Of a stretch of 32,846 bases of DNA, positions 7,926 through 15,485 are shown piece by piece. Under the pieces are notes generated by a model. The model was given only the letters and a program-made list of their open reading frames with translations, was not told the origin of the DNA and ran no database searches. This DNA comes from Streptomyces mayonensis (GTDB lineage: Bacteria; Actinomycetota; Actinomycetes; Streptomycetales; Streptomycetaceae), in contig NZ_JACBYP010000091.1 of assembly GCF_018982965.1 (NCBI RefSeq), forward strand, positions 1 to 32,846, read 5' to 3'. A program made the translations under genes and the position numbers. How positions within the stretch are numbered: the first letter of the stretch is position 1; the number at the start of each line of letters is the position of its first letter.

Positions 7926-7965
7926 CGTCTCACTGCCGTCTCACTGCCGTCTCACTGCCGTCTCA
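7926..7965. repeat. 11-bp tandem repeat (CGTCTCACTGC) at the 3' end of the nitroreductase gene
   Basis: Three full copies and a partial fourth lie between the convergent LysR and nitroreductase genes; the partial copy runs into the nitroreductase stop codon at 7963. Just upstream (about 7857-7920) the plus strand is almost pure pyrimidine. Confidence 0.8.
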
Positions 7966-8529
7966 GACCAGGGCGGGTTCGGGTGCGAAGGCGGACACCC
8001 GGTCACTCACGTCGTCGGGCAGCCTCCGCCGGAACGGCTGTGCTTCGTCGGCCGAGCCGATGTACAGCCAGCCGAGCAGGCGTTCACCGCTGCTCAGCCC
8101 CAGCAGCCGGCTGACGGCGTCGGATTCGGTGAACCTGCCGGTGCGCCAGATGCTGCCGAACCCGCGGGCGTGCAGCAGGAGCATGAGCGAAGTCGTCATC
8201 GCGCTGGTCGCGGCCAGTTGCTCCCACTCGGGCACCCGGTGGCCGGAGGCCGGTGTGAACACCAGGGTGGCGAGCAGCGGTGCGCGGTGTGTTCTGCTTT
8301 CCGTCCGGGACCGCTCCGCGTCGGTGACGGGGCTCTCGTCGGCGAAGCAGCGGCCCAGGGCGGTACGTCCCTCGCCGCGCACCAGGACCCAGCGCCAGGG
8401 ACGGATCCGCCCGTGGTCGGGGGCGGTGGCGGCGGCCCGGAGCAGGTATCCGAACTCCTCGTCGCTGGGGGCGGGTTCGACGAGGTGCTGTGCGCTGCGA
8501 CGGCTCAGTACGGCGGTCATGACGTCCAT
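7963..8529 (-). CDS. Nitroreductase-family flavoprotein, YdjA-like
   Basis: This is a 188-residue FMN-dependent nitroreductase-family protein, the last gene of the minus-strand cluster. Family features are the N-terminal LSRRSAQHLVEPAPSDEE FMN-phosphate-binding segment, LRAAATAPDHGRIRPWRWVLV, and GFGSIWRTGRF toward the C-terminus, which together resemble the minimal YdjA subgroup. Such proteins use NAD(P)H to reduce, or flavin to oxidise, many substrates, so the real reaction cannot be deduced. GAGAGGAA precedes the ATG. A strong hairpin and a palindrome lie in the 123-nt gap to the oxygenase gene, so it may have its own promoter. In this cluster it could oxidise or reduce an imine or aldehyde-derived intermediate; that is inference. 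Confidence 0.85.
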   Translation of the reverse strand: MDVMTAVLSRRSAQHLVEPAPSDEEFGYLLRAAATAPDHGRIRPWRWVLVRGEGRTALGRCFADESPVTDAERSRTESRTHRAPLLATLVFTPASGHRVPEWEQLAATSAMTTSLMLLLHARGFGSIWRTGRFTESDAVSRLLGLSSGERLLGWLYIGSADEAQPFRRRLPDDVSDRVSAFAPEPALV

Positions 8530-8584
8530 GGGTTCCTCTCTTCGTCCCTCAGGGGGCCTTCTCGCGGTCTGGTTCGTGCGGTTC

Positions 8585-8600
8585 CGTGCACGGGTGCACG
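8585..8600. promoter_or_regulatory. CGTGCA-N4-TGCACG palindrome upstream of the nitroreductase gene
   Basis: A 6-bp inverted repeat with a 4-nt CGGG centre lies 56-71 nt before the nitroreductase start, where an operator would be expected if this gene has its own promoter. Confidence 0.3.
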
Positions 8601-8613
8601 CCGTGGGGGCGGG

Positions 8614-8644
8614 GTGCCGTGCACCCCGCCCCCATCCGCGTCCG
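8614..8644 (-). terminator. Hairpin after the oxygenase gene
   Basis: A perfect 14-bp stem (8614-8627 with 8631-8644) and a CGT loop begin 9 nt beyond the oxygenase stop on the minus strand. It probably terminates or attenuates transcription before the nitroreductase gene. Confidence 0.7.
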
Positions 8645-8652
8645 GGAGCCGA

Positions 8653-9678
8653 TCAGTAGTGGACGCGGCGGTCGCCCTCGGTCTGCCGGTAGCGGATGGA
8701 CCACTGGCTGCGGCGCACGTAGGTCCGCTGCAGCCAGCGGTCGGCGCCGTCGTAGCGGGCGGTGAAGGGCGTGCGGGCGTGCAGCCCCTTCCGGTTGTTG
8801 ATCAGGAGTGCCTCGCCCGGCCGGAGGAAGACCTGGTGGGCGGTCTCGCGGCAGGCGGCCTGCAGCCGGTCCAGGGCTGCCTCGGCGGCGGTGGTCATGG
8901 CCCGCACACCGTTGGCGGAGGAGGATATCTCCGGGAACTGCTCGGGTCCGCTGATCATGGCCACCGGGTCGGAGAGCACCTCGCGCCCGCCGGCCACGTC
9001 GCGGACGTAGCTGCCGGGGGCGTTGAGCCTGAAGAGCGGGCTGCGCAGCAGTTCCAGGGTGCGGGAGTCGAGGGCGCGTGAGATGTCCCGGGCATCCGCG
9101 TAGTGCGTCGCGGCGACGCCCTCGTGGTCGGCGCGCAGGCAGCTGAGGACGAGGAAGTCGGGGTTGCTGACGTCGTAACGGCCGACGGCGTCGTGGACGA
9201 TGTCGTTGTGGAAGTTGAGGAAGACGGTCGAGCCCTGGTTCGTCTGGGTCGTCGCGCCGCCCTTGACGGGGATGACGTCGTGGACGAGTTGTCCCTTCTT
9301 CTCGGTGAGGAAGCCGACCGGCTCCCCGAGCAGACCGGACAGGCCGAGCAGTACTCCCTCGGCGACGAATGTCTTCTTGTCGGGCGCCGGGCCGCCGTTC
9401 GCCGGAGTGGCGGGCAGCTCCGGGTCGACGGGAAGGTTGCGGACGTAGCCGACGCCCGGGGTCTCGTTGTGGCGGCCGAAGTCGAGAATCCGCTGCAGCC
9501 GGTCGAGCGGCAGGCCGGCGAAGATCTGGTGGTAGCGGGCCATGGTGCGGTCGATGTCCAGCGTGGGATCCGGCTCGGCGGCCAGCTCCCGCCCGAGGGT
9601 GTCGCGCACGGCGTCGGGCAGGTCGATCAGGGCAAGAGTCTGCGGTGCGGCAGCGGTCTCGACGGTGGACGCGCTCAT
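8653..9678 (-). CDS. Clavaminate-synthase-like Fe(II)/2-oxoglutarate oxygenase (TauD superfamily)
   Basis: This 341-residue protein belongs to the TauD/CAS-like group, which hydroxylates or desaturates free or carrier-bound amino acids. The iron ligands can be read: H157 and D159 in NFHNDIVHD, and H300 in NNRKGLHARTPF, followed by the 2-oxoglutarate-binding arginine in DRWLQRTYVR (R314 or R318). The NNRKGLHARTPF...RYDGADRWLQR segment is characteristic of the clavaminate synthase/VioC/AsnO group. GAAGGG precedes the ATG, and only 31 nt separate it from the upstream kinase gene, so they are co-transcribed. The substrate is probably an aspartate- or 3-methylaspartate-derived amino acid, by context; beta-hydroxylation is the commonest chemistry in the group. 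Confidence 0.88.
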   Translation of the reverse strand: MSASTVETAAAPQTLALIDLPDAVRDTLGRELAAEPDPTLDIDRTMARYHQIFAGLPLDRLQRILDFGRHNETPGVGYVRNLPVDPELPATPANGGPAPDKKTFVAEGVLLGLSGLLGEPVGFLTEKKGQLVHDVIPVKGGATTQTNQGSTVFLNFHNDIVHDAVGRYDVSNPDFLVLSCLRADHEGVAATHYADARDISRALDSRTLELLRSPLFRLNAPGSYVRDVAGGREVLSDPVAMISGPEQFPEISSSANGVRAMTTAAEAALDRLQAACRETAHQVFLRPGEALLINNRKGLHARTPFTARYDGADRWLQRTYVRRSQWSIRYRQTEGDRRVHY

Positions 9679-9709
9679 GGTGATATTCCCTTCGGTGAAG
9701 GTCGCGGGC

Positions 9710-10795
9710 TTACAGGGCGTGCAGTTTGGGGGCGGGGGCGGGCAGGTCGGCGTGGAGCTTCCTGGCGAGTGCGCGGGCCTGGTCGGCGTCGGCGGCGATG
9801 TGGGTGGTGGCGCGGCTGCCGGTGATCTCGGCGACCAGGACGCCCATGTCCCGCGCCGGGGGCAGTTGGTGCACCTGCTGGAAGTGGTCGATGTCGAGGT
9901 AGCCGCCGACGACCGCGAGGTGCGGGCCGTCCTCCAGGCGGACGGTGTCGACTCCCTCGTTGTGGAAGACGCTGTGCGCCCGGTCGGCGTCGGTCTCGGT
10001 GGCGTAGGCGAGCACCCTGGACCTGGTGTTGGCGACGACGCCGGTGGCCGGTGCGCCCTCGGCGCTGATGACCGTGCCGGAGGCGAAGGGGGCCTTGTTG
10101 TGGCGACAGATCAGGGTGATGCCGTGCTGCTGGGCGGTCCGCACCGACCTGCGGTGCAGGACCTTCGCCCCGTACAGGGACATCAGCGCGGCGGTGTCGT
10201 AGGTGATCTCGGGGATCAGGCGGGCGTCGGCGACCACGTTCGGGTCGGCGCTGTAGATGCCGTCGACGTCGGAATGGATCTCGACCCGGTCGATGCCCAG
10301 CGCGGCGGCGACCAGGACGGCCGAGAGGTCGGAGCTGTTCTTGCCGAGCCAGGTGGGCCGGCCCTGGGCGTCGGCCGCCTGGCCGCCCGGCACGATGACG
10401 ACCTGGTGTTCCTCGAAGGCCCGGCGCAGCGGCTCGGCGTCCGACCGCTCCACCTTGGCCCACATGAAGGTGCTGTCGGTGACCAGGCCCTGCTGATGGC
10501 CCGCCAGGACGGTGGCCGCCACTCCCGCCCGGTGCAGGGCGGCCGCCAGGAGGTGGGCGCTGACGGTGTCGGCGAGGGTGAGGAGCCCCGCGACGGTGGC
10601 GTCCTCGGGCTGCGGGTCGGCCTCGTGCAGCCGGCCGCGCAGCTTCTCCGTCTCGCCGGGCATCCCGCTCGCCACGACGGCCAGGGGCCGCCCGTCCTCC
10701 TCGATCCGCCGGCGCAGGGCCTGGGCGAGGTCGGCGTAGGCCTCGACGTCGGGGAAGGTGGAGCCTCCGAACTTCAGGACGGCGGGAATGGTCAC
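9710..10795 (-). CDS. Divergent aspartokinase-type amino acid kinase
   Basis: This 361-residue protein phosphorylates a carboxylate in the manner of aspartokinase. It has the nucleotide-binding VLKFGGSTFPDVEAY start (K8), VVASGMPGETEKL, VPGGQAADAQG, and WLGKNSSDLSAVLVAAALG (D156) where housekeeping enzymes have GRGGSDTTA, then EIHSDVDGIYSADPNVV. It is shorter than usual LysC (over 400 aa), and the C-terminal regulatory region looks like a reduced ACT pair. Start GTG 10795 overlaps the upstream Asd-like gene's TGA by 4 bp (GTGA), so translation is coupled. The altered substrate loop and reduced ACT part fit a dedicated, feedback-insensitive enzyme, possibly for 3-methylaspartate rather than aspartate; this is inference. 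A housekeeping lysC elsewhere is expected. Confidence 0.85.
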   Translation of the reverse strand: MTIPAVLKFGGSTFPDVEAYADLAQALRRRIEEDGRPLAVVASGMPGETEKLRGRLHEADPQPEDATVAGLLTLADTVSAHLLAAALHRAGVAATVLAGHQQGLVTDSTFMWAKVERSDAEPLRRAFEEHQVVIVPGGQAADAQGRPTWLGKNSSDLSAVLVAAALGIDRVEIHSDVDGIYSADPNVVADARLIPEITYDTAALMSLYGAKVLHRRSVRTAQQHGITLICRHNKAPFASGTVISAEGAPATGVVANTRSRVLAYATETDADRAHSVFHNEGVDTVRLEDGPHLAVVGGYLDIDHFQQVHQLPPARDMGVLVAEITGSRATTHIAADADQARALARKLHADLPAPAPKLHAL

Positions 10796-11835
10796 AGCAC
10801 ACCTCGTTCGGTGAGTACTTCGGCGATCTGCAGCGCGTTGAGGGCGGCGCCGATACGGACGTTGTCCGCGACGATCCACAGCCAGAACCCGCGCGGGTTG
10901 TGGGCGGCGACGCGGACGCGCCCCACGTGGACGTGGTTGGGGTCGCCGGCGGTGCGCGGGGTGGGGAAGGCGCCGGGGGTCTGCAGGTCGTGGACGGTGA
11001 CCTCGTCCTGCTCGGCGAGCAGCCGCACCAGTTCTTCCCGGTCGACGGTGTCGTGCGCCTCGATCCAGACGGCCTCGGAGTGGCTGTTGACCACGGGGAC
11101 GCGCACGCAGGTCGTGGTGATGTCCAGGTGCGGCAGGGACAGGATCTTCCGGGACTCCTGGAGCATCTTCTGCTCCTCGAAGGTGAAGCCGTCGTCCAGG
11201 AGGCGGTCGATCTGCGGGATGACGTCGAAGGCGAGGGACGGGCTGAAGGTCCCGGTCACCCCGGCGTCGTCGGGGTCGTCGAGGACGGCCCGGGCGCCGG
11301 CGCGCAGTTCGTCGATGCCGGAGTAGCCGGCTCCGGACGCCGCCTGGTAGGTGCTGACCACCGCCTGGCGGACGCCCCAGCGCTCCTGGACCGGTTTGAG
11401 CAGCCGTACCAGCGGGATGGTGGAGCAGTTCGGGTTGGCGACGATGCCGCTCGCCGGGCGGTCGCCGAGCTCGTGGGCGTTGGCCTGGGGGACGACCAGG
11501 GGGGTGTCGGGGTCCATCCGGAAGGCACTGGTGTTGTCGATGACGAGGGCGCCCTGGGCGACGGCCTTGGGGGCGAAGGTGGTGCTCACCCGGGCGCCGG
11601 CGGAGAAGAAGGCGATGTCGGTGCCGGTGAAGTCGTAGCCGTCCAGGTCGTGCACCCGGTAGGTGTGGCCCTCGGTGGTCACCTCGCGGCCGGCGGAGCG
11701 GGCGGAGGCGACCAGGGCCAGGTCGCGGTAGCGGAAGCCGCGTTCCTCCATGAGCTGCAGGAGAGTGGTGCCGACGACTCCGGTGGCGCCGACCAGGGCT
11801 ATGCGCGGTGCGGTCGCGTCGGTGACTCGGGGCAT
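10792..11835 (-). CDS. Aspartate-semialdehyde dehydrogenase-like enzyme
   Basis: This 347-residue NADP-dependent enzyme reduces an acyl phosphate to a semialdehyde. Motifs are ALVGATGVVG (NADP fold), NTSAFRMDPDTPLVVPQAN, the catalytic cysteine in VANPNCSTIPLV (C137) and the catalytic histidine in VVNSHSEAVW (H252; usually GHS in housekeeping Asd). The length is normal. GAGAGGA lies 8 nt before the ATG. It overlaps the kinase gene by 4 bp, so the pair forms a two-step activation and reduction module. No homoserine dehydrogenase, dihydrodipicolinate synthase or ectoine gene is nearby, so the semialdehyde is not visibly routed into lysine, threonine or ectoine. A 3-methyl-substituted substrate is suggested by the glutamate mutase upstream. 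Confidence 0.9.
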   Translation of the reverse strand: MPRVTDATAPRIALVGATGVVGTTLLQLMEERGFRYRDLALVASARSAGREVTTEGHTYRVHDLDGYDFTGTDIAFFSAGARVSTTFAPKAVAQGALVIDNTSAFRMDPDTPLVVPQANAHELGDRPASGIVANPNCSTIPLVRLLKPVQERWGVRQAVVSTYQAASGAGYSGIDELRAGARAVLDDPDDAGVTGTFSPSLAFDVIPQIDRLLDDGFTFEEQKMLQESRKILSLPHLDITTTCVRVPVVNSHSEAVWIEAHDTVDREELVRLLAEQDEVTVHDLQTPGAFPTPRTAGDPNHVHVGRVRVAAHNPRGFWLWIVADNVRIGAALNALQIAEVLTERGVL

Positions 11836-11916
11836 GGCGAGGGTCCTCTCGGGATGCGGATTCGAACAGGGGCGCGGGGGCGGCGGGTTCGGGGCCGCGG
11901 GAGACGGGGCGGGGAG

Positions 11917-12936
11917 TCAGACGGTGGTGCGCTTGCCGGCCGTGGCGACCGGCTGCGCCGGGGCTTCCTCCGCGGTGGCGGGGGCCGCCTCCTCGACGGC
12001 GGGGGCCGCCTCCGCGGTGGCGGGTCGCGGCCGCAGGCTCCAGCCGAGGCTGATGCCGAGGGAGGCCACGACGATGAGCGGGATGCCCAGCGCCTGGAGC
12101 CAGCTGACGTGGTGGCCGTAGACGGCCCAGTCGCAGACCATGGCGGCGGCCGGGTAGATGAAGGCCAGCACGGCGATCTTCGACGTGGGCAGCTTCTGGT
12201 ACGCGGAGTACATCAGCACGTACATCACCCCGGTGTGGAGGAAACCGAGGCCGGCGAGCCACAGCCAGCCGGTGCCGAAGTCCGCGCTCTGGCCGAGCTG
12301 GGTGAAGGGCAGCAGCAGCGGGATGCCCAGCACGACCTGGACCAGGGCGACGAGGTGGGGCTTCACTCCGGTCACGCGCTTGGTGATGACCGTCGACAGA
12401 CCGTAGAACAGGGCGGCGAGCAGGGCGTAGCCGACGCCCACCAGGTAGGTGCTGCCGCTGGAGAAGTCGGACGCGGAGATGCCGGAGACGAGCAGGAGCC
12501 CGAGGAAGGCGACGAGCAGCCACCCGGCCTTGCGGGAGGTGATCCGGTCCTTGAACAGGATGGCCCCGAGCAGTACCACGAAGAACGGCTGGGTGTGGTA
12601 GACGACCGTGGCCACGGAGATCGACGTCTTGTCGTAGGACTCGAACAGGAAGGCCCAGTTGAAGACGATGAACACGCCGCCGAGGGCGGCCAGGCCCAGC
12701 TTCTTCGGGGTGAACCCGTGGTTCTTGAACAGGCCTCGGAGCGCGCAGTACAGGCCGAGGAAGAGGGTGCCGAACACGCACCGGTAGAAGACGACGTTGA
12801 ACGGCGAGGCCCCGGACTCGACGACGAAGACGCCGATGGTGCCGGACAGCAGCATGGCCGCCGTGAGTTCGGTGGCGCCGTGCGCCTCCGAGCGTGCGGG
12901 CGGGGCCGACGACTGCGTTGAAGTTGATGTGCTCAT
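11917..12936 (-). CDS. EamA/DMT-family transporter, RhtA-like exporter
   Basis: This 339-residue membrane protein has about ten transmembrane helices in two EamA repeats (about residues 25-155 and 170-300). The first reads TELTAAMLLSGTIGVFVVESGASPFNVVFYRC, typical of the carboxylate/amino-acid exporter side of the drug/metabolite transporter family (RhtA, YdcZ, RarD). The C-terminal tail of about 35 residues is Ala/Pro/Glu-rich. CAGGAG lies 7 nt before the ATG; the frame stays open upstream to 13161, but I do not use the longer start (GTG 13047). It stands 81 nt before the Asd-like gene. Export of the cluster's amino-acid product, and hence self-protection, is the likely role. Confidence 0.87.
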   Translation of the reverse strand: MSTSTSTQSSAPPARSEAHGATELTAAMLLSGTIGVFVVESGASPFNVVFYRCVFGTLFLGLYCALRGLFKNHGFTPKKLGLAALGGVFIVFNWAFLFESYDKTSISVATVVYHTQPFFVVLLGAILFKDRITSRKAGWLLVAFLGLLLVSGISASDFSSGSTYLVGVGYALLAALFYGLSTVITKRVTGVKPHLVALVQVVLGIPLLLPFTQLGQSADFGTGWLWLAGLGFLHTGVMYVLMYSAYQKLPTSKIAVLAFIYPAAAMVCDWAVYGHHVSWLQALGIPLIVVASLGISLGWSLRPRPATAEAAPAVEEAAPATAEEAPAQPVATAGKRTTV

Positions 12937-13041
12937 GACACACTCCTGCTGTGATGGGAAGGGCGAGGGGGCCTGCCGGGAGGTTCGGTTCCGGAGGAAT
13001 CCGGGCTGATACAAGGACGCTACGGCGTCTCGTTCGACCCG

Positions 13042-13092
13042 GTCCACACGCTGCTCGGGAACGAAATCGATGCCTTCATCAAGGCCGTCGAT
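13042..13092. repeat. Copy A of a 51-bp imperfect direct repeat, upstream of the EamA gene
   Basis: It matches 16029-16079 at 40 of 51 positions, with an unbroken core GGGAACGAAATCGAT. It ends about 106 nt before the exporter start. Read on the minus strand in the exporter's frame, both copies encode a similar short peptide, and most differences fall at third codon positions. It may be a shared regulatory element or a relic of a small coding sequence. Confidence 0.75.
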
Positions 13093-13161
13093 GGGGCCGC
13101 CCGACAGGCCCCGGAGCTGGCGGAACGCCGGTTCGGAACGCGGTGCGGAGGCAGCGGGACC

Positions 13162-14187
13162 TCAGTGCAGAGGCAGCGGGTAGTGCAGCCCGCCGGCGTT
13201 CCACAGGGCGTTGGCGCCACGGGCGACGTTCAGGCCCGACGAGGGGCCGAGGTTGCGTTCGTAGACGTCGGCGTAGGTGCCGACGGCGTCAAGGACCCGG
13301 TGCGCCCAGTGCGCGTCGAGGCCGAGCGCCGGACCGTGCCGGCCCGCCAGGTCGGCGACGGCATGGGCGGTGCCGCCCTCGCTCACGGCGTTCTCCGCCC
13401 CGATGAGGAACTGCAGCACCCACCGGCACACCCGGAACCAGCCCGGATCGTCGTCACGGACGGCGAGGGCCATCGGCTCCCGGGAGATGGCGGTCTCCAG
13501 CACCACGTGGTCCGCCGGCCGGGGCAGGGTGGCCCGGGCGCCGGCCAGGGCGATGCGGTCCAGCACATACGCCGCGCACGTGCCGTCCGCGTAACCGGCC
13601 AGTGCTTCGGCGGGTGTCGCGTAGGCGACCGGATGCACCTCAAGCCCGCGCGCGCCGAACCACTCGGCCAGGTTGCCCGCGGTCGTGGTGCCCGCCTGAG
13701 TGGCGACCCGCCGTCCGGCGAGCTGCTCGGGAACGGATATCCGCTCCCCGCTCCGCACCAGGAAGCCCTCGCCGTCGTAGCAGGTGACGCCGGCGAACAG
13801 GACGGGATGGGAGGTCTCGCGGCTGAGCACCCACGACAGATTGCAGGTGGCCACGTCGGCGTCGCCCGAGTCGAGCCAGGTCAGCCGTTCGACGGGGTCC
13901 GACGGAAGCCACTGCACGGCACCCGGATCACCGAGCACCGCCGCGGCCACCGCGCGGGCCACGTCCGCGTCCAGCCCGCTCCACGAACCCCGGCCGTCCG
14001 GCATGGACAGGCCCCGGATGCCCTGGCTGACCACGGCCCGTACGGCTCCCCGGTCGCGCACCGCGTCCAGCGTCGCGACGGTCCTTTGCGTCCCAGCAGT
14101 CGCAGCAGTCCTAGCAGTCCCAGTCCCAGTCCCAGAAGCCGCGGAAGTCACAGAGGCCGCGGAAGTCACAGAAGTCGCGGAAGTCAC
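13162..14187 (-). CDS. AapJ-like amino-acid solute-binding protein without an export signal
   Basis: This 341-residue protein has the SBP_bac_3 fold and reads like AapJ, the binding component of general L-amino-acid ABC transporters: LDAVRDRGAVRAVVSQGIRG, GSWSGLDADVARAVAAAVLGD, VERLTWLDSGDADVATCNLSWVLSRE, FAGVTCYDGEGFLVR, VATQAGTTTAGNLAEWF, and the C-terminal YERNLGPSSGLNVARGANALW. It lacks a signal peptide or lipobox: residues 1-35 are a Ser/Thr/Ala/Gly repeat from tandem 18-bp DNA units. The GTG start overlaps the mutE stop (GTGA), so that N-terminus is probably translated. No ABC permease or ATPase gene is near. It may be a cytoplasmic enzyme or carrier evolved from a binding protein, as cyclohexadienyl dehydratase was, or a damaged transporter part. 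Confidence 0.85.
   Translation of the reverse strand: MTSATSVTSAASVTSAASGTGTGTARTAATAGTQRTVATLDAVRDRGAVRAVVSQGIRGLSMPDGRGSWSGLDADVARAVAAAVLGDPGAVQWLPSDPVERLTWLDSGDADVATCNLSWVLSRETSHPVLFAGVTCYDGEGFLVRSGERISVPEQLAGRRVATQAGTTTAGNLAEWFGARGLEVHPVAYATPAEALAGYADGTCAAYVLDRIALAGARATLPRPADHVVLETAISREPMALAVRDDDPGWFRVCRWVLQFLIGAENAVSEGGTAHAVADLAGRHGPALGLDAHWAHRVLDAVGTYADVYERNLGPSSGLNVARGANALWNAGGLHYPLPLH
14116..14187 (-). repeat. Tandem 18-bp repeats at the start of the binding-protein gene
   Basis: On the minus strand, three 18-bp units beginning GTGACTTCCGCG run from 14187 to 14134, each opening with an in-frame GTG. Three GGGACT hexamers follow (14133-14116). They encode (V/M)TSAxS repeats and then GT repeats. 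Slippage could change the N-terminus or the number of alternative start codons. Confidence 0.85.
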
Positions 14188-15485
14188 AGCATCCCCTTAA
14201 CTGCCGCGCCGACCAGCTCCTCGCGGTCGAACCGGCGTTCGTTGTAGCCCAGCATGTCGATCAGGGAACGGGCGGTCACCTTGGCGGTGCCCTGGTGGTA
14301 CGAGGCGGCCACGGGCATCGCGCCCGGGTCGGACCAGCGCAGGGTGCCCCTCGGGTCGATCGCCGCCCGCGAACGGTTGGCGTTGTCCTGGTGCAGGCAG
14401 TACGGCACGTCCAGGTGACCGTGGGCGAAGGCGCCCACCAGCGCCGATCCGACGTCGTCGCCGAAGGCCAGCGCCGATGTGATCAGCCGCAGCGCCTCCT
14501 CGTAGATGCCGGTCTGCCGTACCGCTTCCGCGGCGGGCGGCCGGCTTCGCTCCTCCGCCTCCACGGCGGCGGCGAACTCCAGCGCGTCCACGTTCTCCTC
14601 GATGGTGGGAATCCGGTACGCCTCCACCGCCGTCTTCACGATCAGCCGCTCGGTGCCGCTGCGCACCGCGAGGCGGACACTGTCCTCCAGCATGCGGTAG
14701 GCACCCACCGACGTCCTCGGGAAGACGCCCATGTACGTGTAGAGGACCACGTGCCAGTCGACGTCGTCGCCCAGCCACTGCGCGGCGAGCCGGCGCAGCG
14801 CGGCCAGCGCCTCCAGGTCCTGCTGCGGGTCGGTCTGCTGCGCGTAGCTGACGGAGATGCTGCGCATGCCGTTCTCGCGGAAGAACATCCCCTCCAGCAC
14901 GCTCAGCGCGATCAGCAGGCTCGGCGGGCACAGCTGGCCGAGCATGCAGCCGCCGAAGCTCTCCAGGTGCATCGGCTCCGGCCGGTCGGCCAGGATGCGG
15001 CAGCACTCGGCCCAGGCCTCGGTGGCCTGGGGCAGCGGCACCCTGCTGTAGGGCAGGCAGTACGACACCGGCCCGCCCTCGGTGGCGTCCGCGCCGACGC
15101 GGGCCAACGTGCCGAACAACTCCCGCGGCAGGGCGGAGCCGTGCCGGAACTGGACGGGGAAGTCGTCGCCGGACACACCGCCGAGCAGCCGCCGGGTCTC
15201 TTCCTCGCCGTGGGCCACGACCGGGTACCCGTTGAGGTCGTCACCCCGGTCCAGCGCCCGCCGGGCGGAGACGTGGTCGTTGACGCGGGTGTAGCTGTCG
15301 ACGGTCACCGTTCCGACGGACGCCGCGTGCACGCCCCGGACGGCTTCGAGGCCCCGGCGCATGGTGGCCGTGTCGGCGAACCCCATGCGCGGCTGCACCA
15401 CCAGCCGACCCTCTTCGCGGCTGCGTCTGACGTAGCGGGAGAAACGGCCTGAGGCGGGGGCGGTGGACGACTGCAGGGCATTCAT
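14184..15485 (-). CDS. mutE: Glutamate mutase (methylaspartate mutase) epsilon subunit
   Basis: This is the large subunit of coenzyme-B12-dependent glutamate mutase, which interconverts L-glutamate and (2S,3S)-3-methylaspartate. At 433 aa it is somewhat shorter than clostridial GlmE. Recognisable parts are VQPRMGFADTATMRRGLEAV, the substrate-binding arginine segment VDSYTRVNDHVSA (R67), LNGYPVVAHG, FPVQFRHGSALPRELF, GPVSYCLPYSRVPLP, ESFGGCMLGQLCPPSLLIALSVLEGMFF and the C-terminal PYCLHQDNANRSRAAID. The arginines in these segments probably match the GlmE arginine claw. The ATG overlaps the mutS stop (ATGA). Without nearby methylaspartase or mesaconate genes, a biosynthetic rather than fermentative role is likely, as in the friulimicin, nikkomycin and vicenistatin pathways. 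Confidence 0.92.
   Translation of the reverse strand: MNALQSSTAPASGRFSRYVRRSREEGRLVVQPRMGFADTATMRRGLEAVRGVHAASVGTVTVDSYTRVNDHVSARRALDRGDDLNGYPVVAHGEEETRRLLGGVSGDDFPVQFRHGSALPRELFGTLARVGADATEGGPVSYCLPYSRVPLPQATEAWAECCRILADRPEPMHLESFGGCMLGQLCPPSLLIALSVLEGMFFRENGMRSISVSYAQQTDPQQDLEALAALRRLAAQWLGDDVDWHVVLYTYMGVFPRTSVGAYRMLEDSVRLAVRSGTERLIVKTAVEAYRIPTIEENVDALEFAAAVEAEERSRPPAAEAVRQTGIYEEALRLITSALAFGDDVGSALVGAFAHGHLDVPYCLHQDNANRSRAAIDPRGTLRWSDPGAMPVAASYHQGTAKVTARSLIDMLGYNERRFDREELVGAAVKGML

Noticed and set aside
10792..11835. Ectoine or lysine pathway as the use of the kinase/Asd pair
   Set aside because: No ectABC, dapA or homoserine dehydrogenase gene is in the window, while a glutamate mutase and a tailoring oxygenase are in the same transcription direction.
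9710..12943. A single 1077-residue minus-strand open frame across the kinase, Asd and exporter genes
   Set aside because: Only its last third (the kinase) is protein-like; the rest is an Arg/Pro/His-rich shadow of the Asd and exporter genes, which have their own starts and motifs in other frames.
13021..13140. Plus-strand reading of the repeat as a peptide containing LLGNEID in both copies
   Set aside because: Neither copy has an in-frame ATG or GTG nearby, and differences concentrate at first codon positions in this frame, which are third positions of the minus-strand frame.
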